Source: Desulfobacterales bacterium
Lineage (GTDB): Bacteria; Desulfobacterota; Desulfobacteria; Desulfobacterales; UBA2156
NCBI GenBank assembly: GCA_011049715.1
Contig: DRHF01000163.1
Span: 1-35,649, forward strand
Reading direction: 5' to 3'
DNA length: 35,649 nucleotides
Part shown: positions 17,001 through 25,207 of the stretch, one piece after another
How the letters are laid out: every line of letters begins with the position of its first letter
Position numbering within the stretch: the first letter of the stretch is position 1
Translations under genes and position numbers: made by a program
Notes under the pieces: model-generated
Seen by the model: only the letters and a program-made list of their open reading frames with translations
Told to the model about the DNA's origin: nothing
Database searches by the model: none

Positions 17001-19344
17001 GGTCCTGAAAAAAAGAGATGGCCTGATCCACGGTCATTGAGAAAATATCGCTGATGTTCTTCTCTCTGTAGGTTATTTCAAGAACATTTTTCTTAAAGCG
17101 CTTCCCGTTGCAAGAAGGACATGTCAGATAAACGTCAGAGAGAAACTGCATTTCCACTTTTTCGAATCCTTCCCCCTTGCAGGTATCGCACCGCCCTTTG
17201 GCCACATTGAATGAGAAGTACCCGGGGTCAAATCCCTTTGACCGGGCGCTTGCGGTGGCGGCGAGCAGGCGACGGACTGGATCCAGTGCTTTGGTATAGG
17301 TCAGCGGGTTTGCCCGTGGCGTGCGGCCAATGGGTCGCTGGTCCACGAGAACCACTTCATCTATTTGCTGAATACCCGTTATGGTCTTGTACGTCCCGGG
17401 GCTGCCTTTGGAATCTCCCTTTGCTCTTTTGATGCCTTTATATATGATTTCCTCGGCCAGGCTCGATTTCCCCGAACCGGAAACCCCGGTAAGACACACC
17501 AAAAGGCCCAGGGGGATCTCCACATCGATCTGTTTCAGGTTGTGCGCGGCCGCCCCTTTAACGATAAGGGAGATTCCTTTCTTGGGCCGGCGACGCTTTG
17601 TGGGCATGGGAATCACCTTTTTGCCCTTCAGATACTGACCGGTCAGGGAGTTTTTTACGCCCGATGTGGGTCCGAAATAGATGACCTGGCCGCCCTGTTC
17701 ACCCGCCTTTGGCCCCATATCAAGCATGAAATCGCTCTGGCTGATGATTTCAGGGTCATGCTCCACTACCACAATGGTGTTTCCCAGGTCCCGGAGTCCT
17801 TTTATAATCTTGATGAGGCGGTGGTTGTCGCGTGGATGAAGCCCGATGCTCGGTTCGTCAAGGATATAAAGACTGTTGACCAATGAGGACCCGAGGGCTG
17901 AGGTCAATGCTACCCGTTGGACCTCACCCCCTGAAAGGGTGCGGGACTGGCGATCCAGCGTGAGATACCCGAGGCCGACATCTTGCAGATATCCGAGTCT
18001 GTTTCTGACTTCGCCCAGAATCAGCCGTCCGGCGGCATCCCCTGAAGACAGGGGTAATGAATTAAAGAATTCGTTCGCCCGGTCAATACTCAGGGCATAA
18101 ACCTGACCGATATTGAGACCACCCAACCGATAGAGCAGGGTCTCATTCTTAAACCGGGCGCCCCGGCAGTCAGAGCATATCAGGTAGCTGCGGTATCTTG
18201 AAAGGTACACCCGCACATGCATCTTATAGGTTTTGGTCTCAAGCCACTGGAAAAATCCCCGGATGCCATAATAATCCGTCGTCCCTTTAACGATGGCTTC
18301 TTTCTGGGCCTTCTTCAAACGTCTAAAAGGCAAATCAATGGGGATTTTTTTCTTCCGGCAGAAATCGATCAAATCTTTAAATTCCATGCGGCTTTGTTCG
18401 ACGCCGCCAAAGGGCTTGATGGCGCCCGCTTCAAGGGAAAGACCGCTGTTCGGGATGATGAGATCAAGATCGATATCAATGGTTCTGCCAAACCCCCGGC
18501 AGGTTTCACAGGCTCCCACCGGACTGTTAAAGGAAAAGAGGTTTGGGATCGGCGCATGGTAGGGAATGTTGCATCCCGCGCAGACCAGTCGATTGCTAAA
18601 GGCAAAATGCTGATCGGGCTCAACCCAGAGATCGAGTCTGCCGTCACCAAAATGAAACGCCTGTTCCAGGGAATCCATGATTCGTTTTCGATCAGTGGAT
18701 CGGAAAAGGATTCGGTCTGCGACAACATGAACTTCTTCTTCGGCCTCCCTCGGCTGCCATCTGTCTAAAGAGCGAATCTCACCACCCGAATAGAAACGGG
18801 TGAAACCGATGCCGCCCAATTGGTTTCTCAGCTGTTTAGGAGATGTATCAATGGTAGCAACCGGAAAGGTGATAATCATTTTTGAGCCTTCTGAGAGACC
18901 CTGTATGGCCTGCCACACATGGGCCGGTGTCTCCGGAAGAACCGGATTGCCGCAACGCTTGCAATGAAGGCGACCCAGGCGAGCATAGAGGAGTTTGACA
19001 TGGTCTGTCAGCTCTGTCATGGTCCCCACCGTGGAGCGGGAGGTGCGAACCGGATCTTTTCTGTCGATGGCAATGGCGGGCGGAATGTTTTCGATGCCAT
19101 CCACCCGGGGACGATCCATTCGGTCCATGAACTGCCGGGCATAGGGGGAAAAGGTTTCGATATAGCGGCGCTGGCCCTCGGCGTAAAGGGTGTCAAAAGC
19201 AAGGGAGGATTTTCCGGAGCCGCTGACACCGGTCACCACCGTTATTTGGTTGAAGGGTATATTGAGGTCCAGGTTCTTCAGGTTGTTCTGGCGGGCTCCG
19301 GTTATCCGGATCGCCTCTGGAAGCGGGTGCTGTTTTTTTGTCAT
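14044..19344 (-). CDS. uvrA: Doubled UvrA: two complete excinuclease subunit A units in one chain
   Basis: The 1766-residue protein is about twice the usual UvrA length (around 940). It has four ABC ATPase modules. Walker A motifs GVSGSGKS lie near residues 39, 621, 975 and 1466. LSGGE signatures lie near 470, 811, 1311 and 1655, each followed by a DEP Walker B. Zinc-binding CxxC pairs occur in both halves (for example CETCRGFG, CDTCKGEG, CTLCDGLG, CESCKGHG). Both halves also keep a region where UvrA1 proteins have the UvrB-binding domain. A basic, Ser/Lys/Arg-rich linker (about 905-940) joins the units. UvrA normally acts as a dimer that finds DNA damage and loads UvrB, so this chain may be a covalent dimer. 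As I recall, chlamydial UvrA has the same doubled form. The start is supported by AGGA 5 bases upstream; the DUF427 gene ends 30 bases before it. Confidence 0.95.
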   Translation of the reverse strand: MTKKQHPLPEAIRITGARQNNLKNLDLNIPFNQITVVTGVSGSGKSSLAFDTLYAEGQRRYIETFSPYARQFMDRMDRPRVDGIENIPPAIAIDRKDPVRTSRSTVGTMTELTDHVKLLYARLGRLHCKRCGNPVLPETPAHVWQAIQGLSEGSKMIITFPVATIDTSPKQLRNQLGGIGFTRFYSGGEIRSLDRWQPREAEEEVHVVADRILFRSTDRKRIMDSLEQAFHFGDGRLDLWVEPDQHFAFSNRLVCAGCNIPYHAPIPNLFSFNSPVGACETCRGFGRTIDIDLDLIIPNSGLSLEAGAIKPFGGVEQSRMEFKDLIDFCRKKKIPIDLPFRRLKKAQKEAIVKGTTDYYGIRGFFQWLETKTYKMHVRVYLSRYRSYLICSDCRGARFKNETLLYRLGGLNIGQVYALSIDRANEFFNSLPLSSGDAAGRLILGEVRNRLGYLQDVGLGYLTLDRQSRTLSGGEVQRVALTSALGSSLVNSLYILDEPSIGLHPRDNHRLIKIIKGLRDLGNTIVVVEHDPEIISQSDFMLDMGPKAGEQGGQVIYFGPTSGVKNSLTGQYLKGKKVIPMPTKRRRPKKGISLIVKGAAAHNLKQIDVEIPLGLLVCLTGVSGSGKSSLAEEIIYKGIKRAKGDSKGSPGTYKTITGIQQIDEVVLVDQRPIGRTPRANPLTYTKALDPVRRLLAATASARSKGFDPGYFSFNVAKGRCDTCKGEGFEKVEMQFLSDVYLTCPSCNGKRFKKNVLEITYREKNISDIFSMTVDQAISFFQDHPPIIDVLKPLPDVGLGYMRLGQPINTLSGGEAQRLKLSRYLKGGNGGPQLFIFDEPTTGLHFEDINMLLTALQRVVDQGNSVLIIEHNMDVVKAADWVIDLGPEGGDAGGEVVVSGPPEKVAGYAGSHTGKFLKKYLSSKGRLRPQKRRSKKVPKSRSNLSSKISIKGARENNLKDLSLSIPRQKLVVITGVSGSGKSTLAYDILFAEGQRRYLETLAPYVRQYVKILERPDVDAVLGLPATVAIQQRISHRSRRSTVATLTEIYHFLRLLYSKLGRRHCPGCNRRLTTQTMDEIVQQIQKRYRGKHPRILAPKVSGRKGFHKEIFTKALLKGFSEARIDGEITALREGMSLSRFHEHTIELVVGRFTGKRSRDLVPRTLEEGGGSLIVLDDKGHEEIFSLKGVCPACGIGLPDLDPRLFSFNSPHGACTLCDGLGQLGDFKTDRSKTCPACGGSRLKPEALSVKINGLSIYDVVQQPAARLLEIFKGISFARHELPVAKPIMAEIMTRLSFLHRLGLSYLSLSRSGNTLSGGEAHRLRLAAQLGSNLTGVCYILDEPTIGLHARDNRMLLDALKELRKRGNSLVVVEHDEETIREADHIIDLGPGAGQKGGRVVASGTLADLQRIPASVTGASFNGNSHKIYSPLRPYRKRARLKVIGAVENNLKDIDVEFPLGTFICITGVSGSGKSTLLKETVYKTLHNRLNKQKTRVKRCKGIKGWQSLDRVLEVDHSPIGRTPRSVPASYIGFLGHIRKLFAMTPSARARGYQPGRFSFNTSGGRCESCKGHGAFKVAMSFLPDVYVRCETCNEMRFNQETLDITYKGKNISEILNFTFDEAATFFSAIPSIQRAVRLVCDIGLGYLCLGQASPTLSGGEAQRIKLAEELSRSCRGHTFYILDEPTTGLHLADVENLLNVLQALVDQGNTIAVIEHNMEIIKEADYIIDLGPEGGDQGGEVVATGSPLELIASQNGSHTARYLKKYLNA

Positions 19345-19374
19345 GTTGTCCTATGGGAGGTCCCTATGTCCACG

Positions 19375-19650
19375 TTATTCCTCAACGCCACTGTAAAAAG
19401 CCACATGGTTTTTTATCTCTTTTGCAGCCTTTTTTGGCTCAGGGTAATACCATGCGGCATTCTTCTCAACCTCGCCATCGATAACAACATCATAATAGCT
19501 TGCCTCTCCTTTCCAGGGGCATTTCGTGTGGGTATCGCTCTTTTGGAGATAATCCCGGTTGATGGATTCGGGGGGAAAGTAGTGATTTCCTTCTATGACT
19601 ATAGTCTGGTTGCTTTCGGCCAAAACGATATTTTTTTTAACGACTTTCAT
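19375..19650 (-). CDS. DUF427 family protein
   Basis: A 91-residue protein that fits DUF427 along its length: CPWKGEASYYDVV in the centre, then NAAWYYPEPKKAA and the ending NHVAFY. The family is small, beta-rich and without a defined reaction. The ATG at 19650 has AAGGAG about 8 bases upstream. It lies 30 bases ahead of the doubled uvrA on the same strand, so the two probably share a transcript; any functional tie to DNA repair is unproven. Confidence 0.88.
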   Translation of the reverse strand: MKVVKKNIVLAESNQTIVIEGNHYFPPESINRDYLQKSDTHTKCPWKGEASYYDVVIDGEVEKNAAWYYPEPKKAAKEIKNHVAFYSGVEE

Positions 19651-20025
19651 TTATTGTCTCCTTTAATTACTAATGAGTGCGTTATTATTTAGACATCAGT
19701 TGTCATTTACCTATGGGTTTATCTGCAAAGCCGGGCAGGGTTTTTAATCGGCAGCCGGGTCACTGTTTGAAGGTCTTAGCGGACGTTTAGCCGGAACCTT
19801 CCGAGGCCTTGTTTTCAAGCTTCTTAAGACGAATGACCCGGTTATTATATTTACAGACCGGCCGAGTTCCGGTTTTACACCCGCTTTGACCTGAGTTTGA
19901 GCCGCCGACCGATTCAATATCCTGCTCGGCGCTCGGGTCTAAATATATATGGCCTCAAACAGTACACGACTTAAAAATCTAATAACCCATTCCGCTGTGG
20001 TTAATAGGAAATAAGCAATATAAGA
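19651..20025. other. Intergenic DNA without a recognisable feature
   Basis: About 375 bases upstream of the DUF427 gene. No tRNA, terminator or credible frame was found. It contains GC-rich patches such as gccgggtcac and gaccggccgagttccgg but no extended pairing that I can support. The 109 bases between the repeat copy (to 20276) and the thiolase stop also hold nothing identified. Confidence 0.4.
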
Positions 20026-20276
20026 TAGTGCCCATCCACGACGTTACAATAAATAATAGAAGTGTCCAATTCAGAAATGAGCAATTTTTGTCCTGATCAA
20101 GTTGAGCACATCTTATGAAAATCAGAGGCGAAATCCCGCAAATTTTTGCGGGGGCCGCACAAGGGTTTACGGTCCCCGCAAAGCGGGACAGGAACGCGTA
20201 CGTGCTGTACGCCGCAACCAAAAACCCGCGGAGAACGCCGAACAGGGCAAAAAGGGCCATTTATGGATGGACACTA
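20026..20276 (+). mobile_element. MITE-like repeat, copy A (251 bp)
   Basis: The left end tagtgcccatcc (20026-20037) is inverted with one change at 20265-20276. Flanking AAGATA / TAGATA is a possible 6-bp target duplication (5 of 6). The body matches copy B (23656-23834) over long stretches, including gtgtccaattcagaaatgag and gagaacgccgaacagggcaa. Copy A has extra internal sequence (about 20101-20200) with an 8-bp hairpin cccgcaaa/tttgcggg. A central hairpin around gcgtac/gtacgc sits inside an outer gggttt/aaaccc pairing. It has no coding potential. It lies downstream of the thiolase gene. Confidence 0.75.
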
Positions 20277-20384
20277 GATAGTTGGGACGAAATGACCTGA
20301 CCGATACAAATGGAATTTAATGAGGGTAGTTCATTTGATGGGTCGGTTAAAAAATGGGTTGTCGCCCTCTATCGGGTGCGTACC

Positions 20385-21650
20385 TTACCGGAACTGTCGC
20401 CAAGATAATTTTCTTTCCAAAACCGCTGCAATTCCCAGCCCCCCACCTCCGCAGATGCACTCCAAGGCATATTGCACGTTCCGGCGTTTCATTTCATGGA
20501 GCAATGTTACCAGTATCCGGGTGCCGGTACAGGCAACGGGGTGTCCGAGCGAAATTCCAGAACCGTTCACATTTACACTTTTGTAATTTTCGGGACTGAC
20601 CCCCATCTCCTTCAAGGCGGCCAACACTTGGACCGCAAAGGCCTCCTGAACCTCGATAAGGTCCATCTCCTCGAGTCCCATACCCGCCATATCTAGCGCC
20701 TTTTTGACGGCTGCCGGCACGGACTTGTATGTCTGTCTGGGGTCAACGCCGGATACCGCACACGACCGGATACCGGCGAGCGGTTCAATACCCAATTTCG
20801 CTGCCCTTTCTTTAGAAGTCACCACAACCGCGGCTGCGCCGTCATTTTCAGTCGAAGAATTACCTGCCGTACAAACACCCCCCAGTATGGGGTTTAAACC
20901 GGACAGCTTTTCAAGGGACGCATCAAACCGGGGATTTTCGTCTTTGTCCACAATCTCCGGATCCCCCTTTCGTCGGGGAACCGACACCGGAATGATCTCT
21001 TCTTTAAATTTTCCATTTTCCATGGCCGCACAGGCTTTTTGATGACTTTCCAGTGCCCACCGGTCACAAGCCTGCCGGCTGATTCCCTCTTCTTTTGCGG
21101 CGGTTTCCGCCCAGGTCATCATTGCCGGTAGAATCCCGTACCGCTCGTCGGGTTGTGACATGACCCGTGCCCTTTGAATGCGGTCATAAAAGGGCATCCC
21201 CCAAATGTTGAGGTCACCATGCCCTCTGGGCATTCCCTTGGATCCACCCACTCCCCACTTGATGTTTCCAGGCAAATAAAATTCCGCATTGCTCATGCTC
21301 TCAACACCCCCGGCGACGATGATCTCAGCCTGATCGGATTGGATCAGGGAAACGGCATAACGGACCACATCCAGGCCGGTGCAACATCGCCTGTCCACGG
21401 TAATGCCGGGGATGGTTTCTGGCCAGCCGGCCTTGAGCAGGGCCATCCTGGCAATATTGACATATTCTCCGTTTTGATAGGCCTGGCCCATGATCACCTC
21501 ATCGATCCGATCAGCCGTTAAATTAATCCTCTTTAACGCTTCACCCAAAACCAAAGACGCCAGGTCGTAAGCCTCGACGGTTTTGAGTGCGCCCATATAC
21601 CGGCCCACGGGCGTACGGACCGCACTGATAATAACGACTTCTTTTTTCAT
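20385..21650 (-). CDS. Thiolase (acetyl-CoA acyltransferase family)
   Basis: A 421-residue thiolase that cleaves a 3-oxoacyl-CoA with CoA, or condenses two acyl-CoAs. The N-terminus VVIISAVRTPVGRYMGAL is typical. The nucleophilic Cys is in TVDRRCCTGLDVV, the catalytic His in GSGISLGHPVACTGTR and the second active-site Cys in ECICGGGGLG. ENDGAAAVVV is also conserved. Its ATG shares one base with the TAA of the acyl-CoA dehydrogenase gene (TAATG), so the two are coupled and work on the same pathway, most simply a beta-oxidation-type degradation of acyl-CoA. An extra Trp/Gly-rich loop around 130-165 is slightly unusual. The chain length of the substrate cannot be read. Confidence 0.93.
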   Translation of the reverse strand: MKKEVVIISAVRTPVGRYMGALKTVEAYDLASLVLGEALKRINLTADRIDEVIMGQAYQNGEYVNIARMALLKAGWPETIPGITVDRRCCTGLDVVRYAVSLIQSDQAEIIVAGGVESMSNAEFYLPGNIKWGVGGSKGMPRGHGDLNIWGMPFYDRIQRARVMSQPDERYGILPAMMTWAETAAKEEGISRQACDRWALESHQKACAAMENGKFKEEIIPVSVPRRKGDPEIVDKDENPRFDASLEKLSGLNPILGGVCTAGNSSTENDGAAAVVVTSKERAAKLGIEPLAGIRSCAVSGVDPRQTYKSVPAAVKKALDMAGMGLEEMDLIEVQEAFAVQVLAALKEMGVSPENYKSVNVNGSGISLGHPVACTGTRILVTLLHEMKRRNVQYALECICGGGGLGIAAVLERKLSWRQFR

Positions 21651-23464
21651 TATAATCCCCCGAATGAAGCCGCTGAAATTTCAATGGCTGCGGGCGAGCT
21701 CTCCAAAACAGCATCCATCTTTCCCGTTGTGACAGGCAAAATAGTGTTGATGAAGAATTCAGCGGTTTTGATCTGACCTTCATAAAAGGTAACATCCTTT
21801 TTCTTTGCATTGTTTATCTTAGATGCCGCGATCGATGCCCGCCACAAAAGCATCCACGCCATGATCACATCGCCCATGATATCAAGAAATGGGGAGGCAA
21901 AGGCAAACGCCACCTTCAGTTTAGGAGACAAGGCTGTCCTCCCCAGATTCATGGCAACTTCACCCAACCGGTTATTGGCTTTCTCCAACCTACCCGCCAG
22001 ATCGTTCAAACCTTCAGTCTCTTTTGCCAGGGCAACGGTTTTTCCGATTTCCTGGAGAAATGCCATAAAAACCTTTCCGTTTTTCATCCCCATCTTACGC
22101 CCCAGAAGGTCCATGGCCTGCATCCCGTCGGTTCCCTCGTAAATAGATGTGATCTTGCAGTCCCTTGCGAGCTGCTCGACCGGGAACTCTTTTGTATATC
22201 CATATCCTCCATAGACCTGAATAGCCTGAACGCAAACATCAAAACCTCGCTGACTGCAATAGGCCTTTACCACAGGCGTAAGCAGATCAGTGAGGTCCTG
22301 GCATCGCTCCTTTTCTTCTTCGTCCCTAGCGCACTCCAGTTTATCGAAACAATGGCCGATATAGTAGATAAAGCTGCGCATCCCTTCCACATGCGCCTTC
22401 ATCCACAAAAGCATCCGTCGCACATCCGGATGGGAGATAATCGGAACCGATGGCGCCTCTGCATTTTTAAACTGATCCAGATCTCTCCCCTGGAGTCGTT
22501 CCCGCGCATAATTCACGGCATACAGATATGCCGCCGAGGCATTGATAAACGCCTGAAACCCGACCGCCAACCGGGCGTCGTTCATCATGTAAAACATGAT
22601 CCGCATTCCCCGGTTTTCTTCACCAAGCAGCAAACCCCGGCAAATGCCCTTGCTTCCAAGCGACATGCTGCTGGTAACGCTGGCGTGGATCCCCATCTTC
22701 TCCTCTACCCCGGTGCAGATGATATCATTCGCATCGCCCAGGGTACCGTCATCGTTAACCCAGATCTTTGGAACGATAAAGATCGAGATACCCTTGGTTC
22801 CGGGCATACCGCCTTCAACACGCGCCAGAACCGGATGGATGATGTTTTCGGTCAGATCGTGTTCCCCGTTAGTAATAAAGATTTTCTCTCCGGTAAGAGA
22901 ATATGTACCATCCGGATTCTTTACGGCTGTCGTGGTAAGTGCACCCACGTCCGACCCGGCCTGTGCTTCGGTAAGGAGCATGGTTCCGCCCCAAATACCC
23001 GTGTAGAGTTTCTTCATAAACATCGCTTTTTGTTCTTCCGTGCCAAACAGTTCGATCATCTTGCCGGTGCCGTGGCCCATCGTCGCATAGTTGGTCAGTG
23101 CGAAGTTGGCGCCGATAAGGTATTCATTGGCGGCGATGGAGACGGTGTGGGGAATCCCCTGGCCGCCCACCGCCGGATCCTCTGACAGGGAGGTCCACTC
23201 GCCTTCGAGCATAAGTTTGTGCGGGCGATGAAAACAATCGGGGACCTTTACCTTTCCCCCATCAAATTTTACACCTTCTCGATCCCCTTCAGCATAAGTT
23301 GGCAGAATCTCCTTGACCGCAAAGGTCCTCGCCTCCGAGACGATCAATTCAAACATTTTTCTGTTTAATTCCTCATATTTCTCATATTTGAGGAATTGTT
23401 CCACCTCGATTTGTTCGAAGAGAACAAAATCGATATCTCTTCGATCCGCAATCACCTGTGCCAT
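21650..23464 (-). CDS. Large acyl-CoA dehydrogenase with C-terminal extension
   Basis: A 604-residue FAD enzyme that oxidises acyl-CoA to the 2-enoyl-CoA and passes electrons to ETF. It is larger than the roughly 380-residue classical type and belongs to the roughly 600-residue group with an extra C-terminal domain, often annotated as DmdC-like. Visible motifs include MLLTEAQAGSDVG (flavin/substrate region), GEKIFITNGEHDLTENIIHPVLAR, GYGYTKEFPVEQLARDCKI and the catalytic Glu in TSIYEGTDGMQAMDLLGRK. It is first in the operon with the thiolase. The two genes are flanked by directly repeated MITE-like copies. No enoyl-CoA hydratase or hydroxyacyl-CoA dehydrogenase lies beside them, so those steps must be encoded elsewhere, possibly in part by the SDR gene nearby. 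Confidence 0.93.
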   Translation of the reverse strand: MAQVIADRRDIDFVLFEQIEVEQFLKYEKYEELNRKMFELIVSEARTFAVKEILPTYAEGDREGVKFDGGKVKVPDCFHRPHKLMLEGEWTSLSEDPAVGGQGIPHTVSIAANEYLIGANFALTNYATMGHGTGKMIELFGTEEQKAMFMKKLYTGIWGGTMLLTEAQAGSDVGALTTTAVKNPDGTYSLTGEKIFITNGEHDLTENIIHPVLARVEGGMPGTKGISIFIVPKIWVNDDGTLGDANDIICTGVEEKMGIHASVTSSMSLGSKGICRGLLLGEENRGMRIMFYMMNDARLAVGFQAFINASAAYLYAVNYARERLQGRDLDQFKNAEAPSVPIISHPDVRRMLLWMKAHVEGMRSFIYYIGHCFDKLECARDEEEKERCQDLTDLLTPVVKAYCSQRGFDVCVQAIQVYGGYGYTKEFPVEQLARDCKITSIYEGTDGMQAMDLLGRKMGMKNGKVFMAFLQEIGKTVALAKETEGLNDLAGRLEKANNRLGEVAMNLGRTALSPKLKVAFAFASPFLDIMGDVIMAWMLLWRASIAASKINNAKKKDVTFYEGQIKTAEFFINTILPVTTGKMDAVLESSPAAIEISAASFGGL

Positions 23465-23580
23465 GGTTACACCTCTCTCTTTTTTATTTTTGTTTTGAGG
23501 TTACCAATAAATCAATCAAATTACAACCTGAAAGGGACCAGCTTTTGGGTCTTGAAGGTCACCAATTCCATGGTTTTCGA

Positions 23581-23609
23581 TTGACCAATATATCATTAAA
23601 TTGTAAAAG
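23581..23609 (+). promoter_or_regulatory. Candidate promoter of the DUF362 gene, upstream of the inserted repeat
   Basis: TTGACC (23581-23586), a 17-bp spacer and TAAAAG (23604-23609) point towards the DUF362 gene. Copy B of the repeat lies between this site and the start codon. If real, the transcript leader would contain the whole repeat. Confidence 0.3.
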
Positions 23610-23655
23610 GTTGAGCTATTGAACCCAGCATCTATTTCTGTTTTTATGATCTGAT

Positions 23656-23834
23656 TAGTGCCCATCCGCGACTTTAAAATAAATAATAGAGGTGTCCAAT
23701 TCAGAAATGAGCAATTTTTGTCCTGATCAAGGCCGCACAAGGGTTTGTGGTGAGGCGTACGTGCTGTACGCCGCAACCGAAAACCCGCGGAGAACGCCGA
23801 ACAGGGCAAAAAGGGCCATTTATGGATGGACGCT
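23656..23834 (+). mobile_element. MITE-like repeat, copy B (179 bp)
   Basis: Begins tagtgcccatcc and ends with ggatggacgc (inverted, two changes). TGATTA occurs directly on both sides (23652-23657 and 23835-23840), a good candidate 6-bp target duplication that overlaps the first two bases of the annotated end. The centre forms a perfect 7-bp hairpin ggcgtac-gtgct-gtacgcc (23754-23772) within a gggttt/aaaccc outer pair. It has the same orientation as copy A and is shorter. It ends about 30 bases before the DUF362 ATG. Confidence 0.78.
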
Positions 23835-23864
23835 GATTAGGATCTCTATCGTTTGGAGGATAGT

Positions 23865-25187
23865 ATGAAAAAATCGAAAGTTGCCATTGTGGCATATGAA
23901 AAACCACTGGAATCTGTTCGAAAAGTGGTTGCGTTTTCAAATGGTATGGACCACCTGCCGGCAAAGGCAAAGGTGTTTATCAAACCCAATATTGTTTTTT
24001 GGACTCGCGCGACCGATTTTCCGAAATGGGGGGTGATCACCACCTCCCGGGTTATCGAGGATATGGTGATTCTTCTTAAAGAACAAGGAATCGATGACAT
24101 CACCATCGGGGAAGGTACGGTAATGCGAAAACCGGGGGATAAAGAAACACCGGCACATGCATTCGAGACCCTGGGGTATCGAGTCTTAAAAGATCGCTAT
24201 GGGGTGAAGTCCATCAACATATTTGACCGGTCCTTTGAAAAGATCGATTTGGGAAAAGGGGTTGTTCTCAATTTTAATTCAGATATCCTCAACAGTGACT
24301 TTGTGGTGAACATACCGGTATTGAAGACCCATGCGATGACGACGGTCAGTTTAGGGATTAAAAACCTGAAAGGGATGATCGATACCCCTTCTCGAAAGAA
24401 ATGTCACAATACCCACCCTGAAAAGGATCTACATTTTATGGTTGCCAGGTTGGCGGATAAAATGCCGCCAATGTTTACTCTGATTGATGGAATATATTCC
24501 CTTGAAAGGGGCCCGAGTTTTGACGGGCGAATGCGCAGAAGCAATCTGTTGATTGCCTCATCAGATGTGCTTTCCGCAGACCTGGTCGGCGCCGAGGTTC
24601 TCGGATATCAGCCATCGGAAGTGCAGCATCTCGCCCACGCCGCCGGAAACCGCGGCAGGCCCTATGACCTCTCCGACGTGGAAGTAGTTGGCAAATCCCT
24701 AGAATCCGCAGCTTCTCATCATAGATATGACTTTCCCTACAATAAGGACGACACCCTGCCCCTACCGATGGAAAAGATGGGTATTCAGGGGCTCTCGTTC
24801 AGAAAATACGATCTCTCCCTGTGCACTTACTGCTCCGGCCTGATCGGTCCTGCCCTTACATCGATCGCTTTTGCCTGGAAGGGAGAACCCTGGGACGATG
24901 TTGAAATCCTCAATGGAAAGGTGATGGCGCCGACACCGGGGAAGAAGAAGACCGTACTGTTTGGCAAATGCATGTACCAGCTAAACAAGGATCATCCGGA
25001 CATCCAAGAAATGATTGCCATTAAAGGGTGCCCGCCAACGCCGATGTCCATTGAAAAGGCCCTCAACAAAGCAGGAATCAAAGTCGATCCCGCCTTTTAT
25101 AAAAACATCGAACAGTTGCCAGGATATTTTCTCAAACGATATGAGGACAAACCCGAATTTGATGAATCGTTTTTCAGGATAAAATAG
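23865..25187 (+). CDS. DUF362 family protein
   Basis: A 440-residue DUF362 protein, a family common in anaerobes and often linked to iron-sulfur biology, with no agreed reaction. The N-terminus KVAIVAYEKP and the core blocks KVFIKPNIVFW, GVITTSRVIEDMV, NIPVLKTHAMTTVSLGIKNLKG and LIDGIYSLERGPSF are characteristic. The C-terminal third has clustered cysteines, LCTYCSG, FGKCMYQ and IKGCPPTP, which could bind a metal centre. The ATG at 23865 follows GGAGG by 6 bases; the frame reaches back to a TTG overlapping that site. It is divergent from the acyl-CoA dehydrogenase and convergent with the SDR (20 bases apart). The context suggests a redox or acyl-CoA role. Confidence 0.9.
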   Translation: MKKSKVAIVAYEKPLESVRKVVAFSNGMDHLPAKAKVFIKPNIVFWTRATDFPKWGVITTSRVIEDMVILLKEQGIDDITIGEGTVMRKPGDKETPAHAFETLGYRVLKDRYGVKSINIFDRSFEKIDLGKGVVLNFNSDILNSDFVVNIPVLKTHAMTTVSLGIKNLKGMIDTPSRKKCHNTHPEKDLHFMVARLADKMPPMFTLIDGIYSLERGPSFDGRMRRSNLLIASSDVLSADLVGAEVLGYQPSEVQHLAHAAGNRGRPYDLSDVEVVGKSLESAASHHRYDFPYNKDDTLPLPMEKMGIQGLSFRKYDLSLCTYCSGLIGPALTSIAFAWKGEPWDDVEILNGKVMAPTPGKKKTVLFGKCMYQLNKDHPDIQEMIAIKGCPPTPMSIEKALNKAGIKVDPAFYKNIEQLPGYFLKRYEDKPEFDESFFRIK

Positions 25188-25207
25188 ACCCTTTCCTGAC
25201 CTGACAA

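Noticed and set aside
18919-19692. Plus-strand 257-aa frame over the uvrA start and DUF427
   Set aside because: It spans two recognised minus-strand genes and their spacer, with no family match.
22352-23185. Plus-strand 277-aa frame across the acyl-CoA dehydrogenase
   Set aside because: Shadow frame; the minus-strand protein has all the motifs of its family.
20026-23834. Composite transposon carrying its own transposase around the thiolase operon
   Set aside because: The bracketing repeats are too short to encode a transposase and none lies between them, so only passive recombination or mobilisation in trans is possible.
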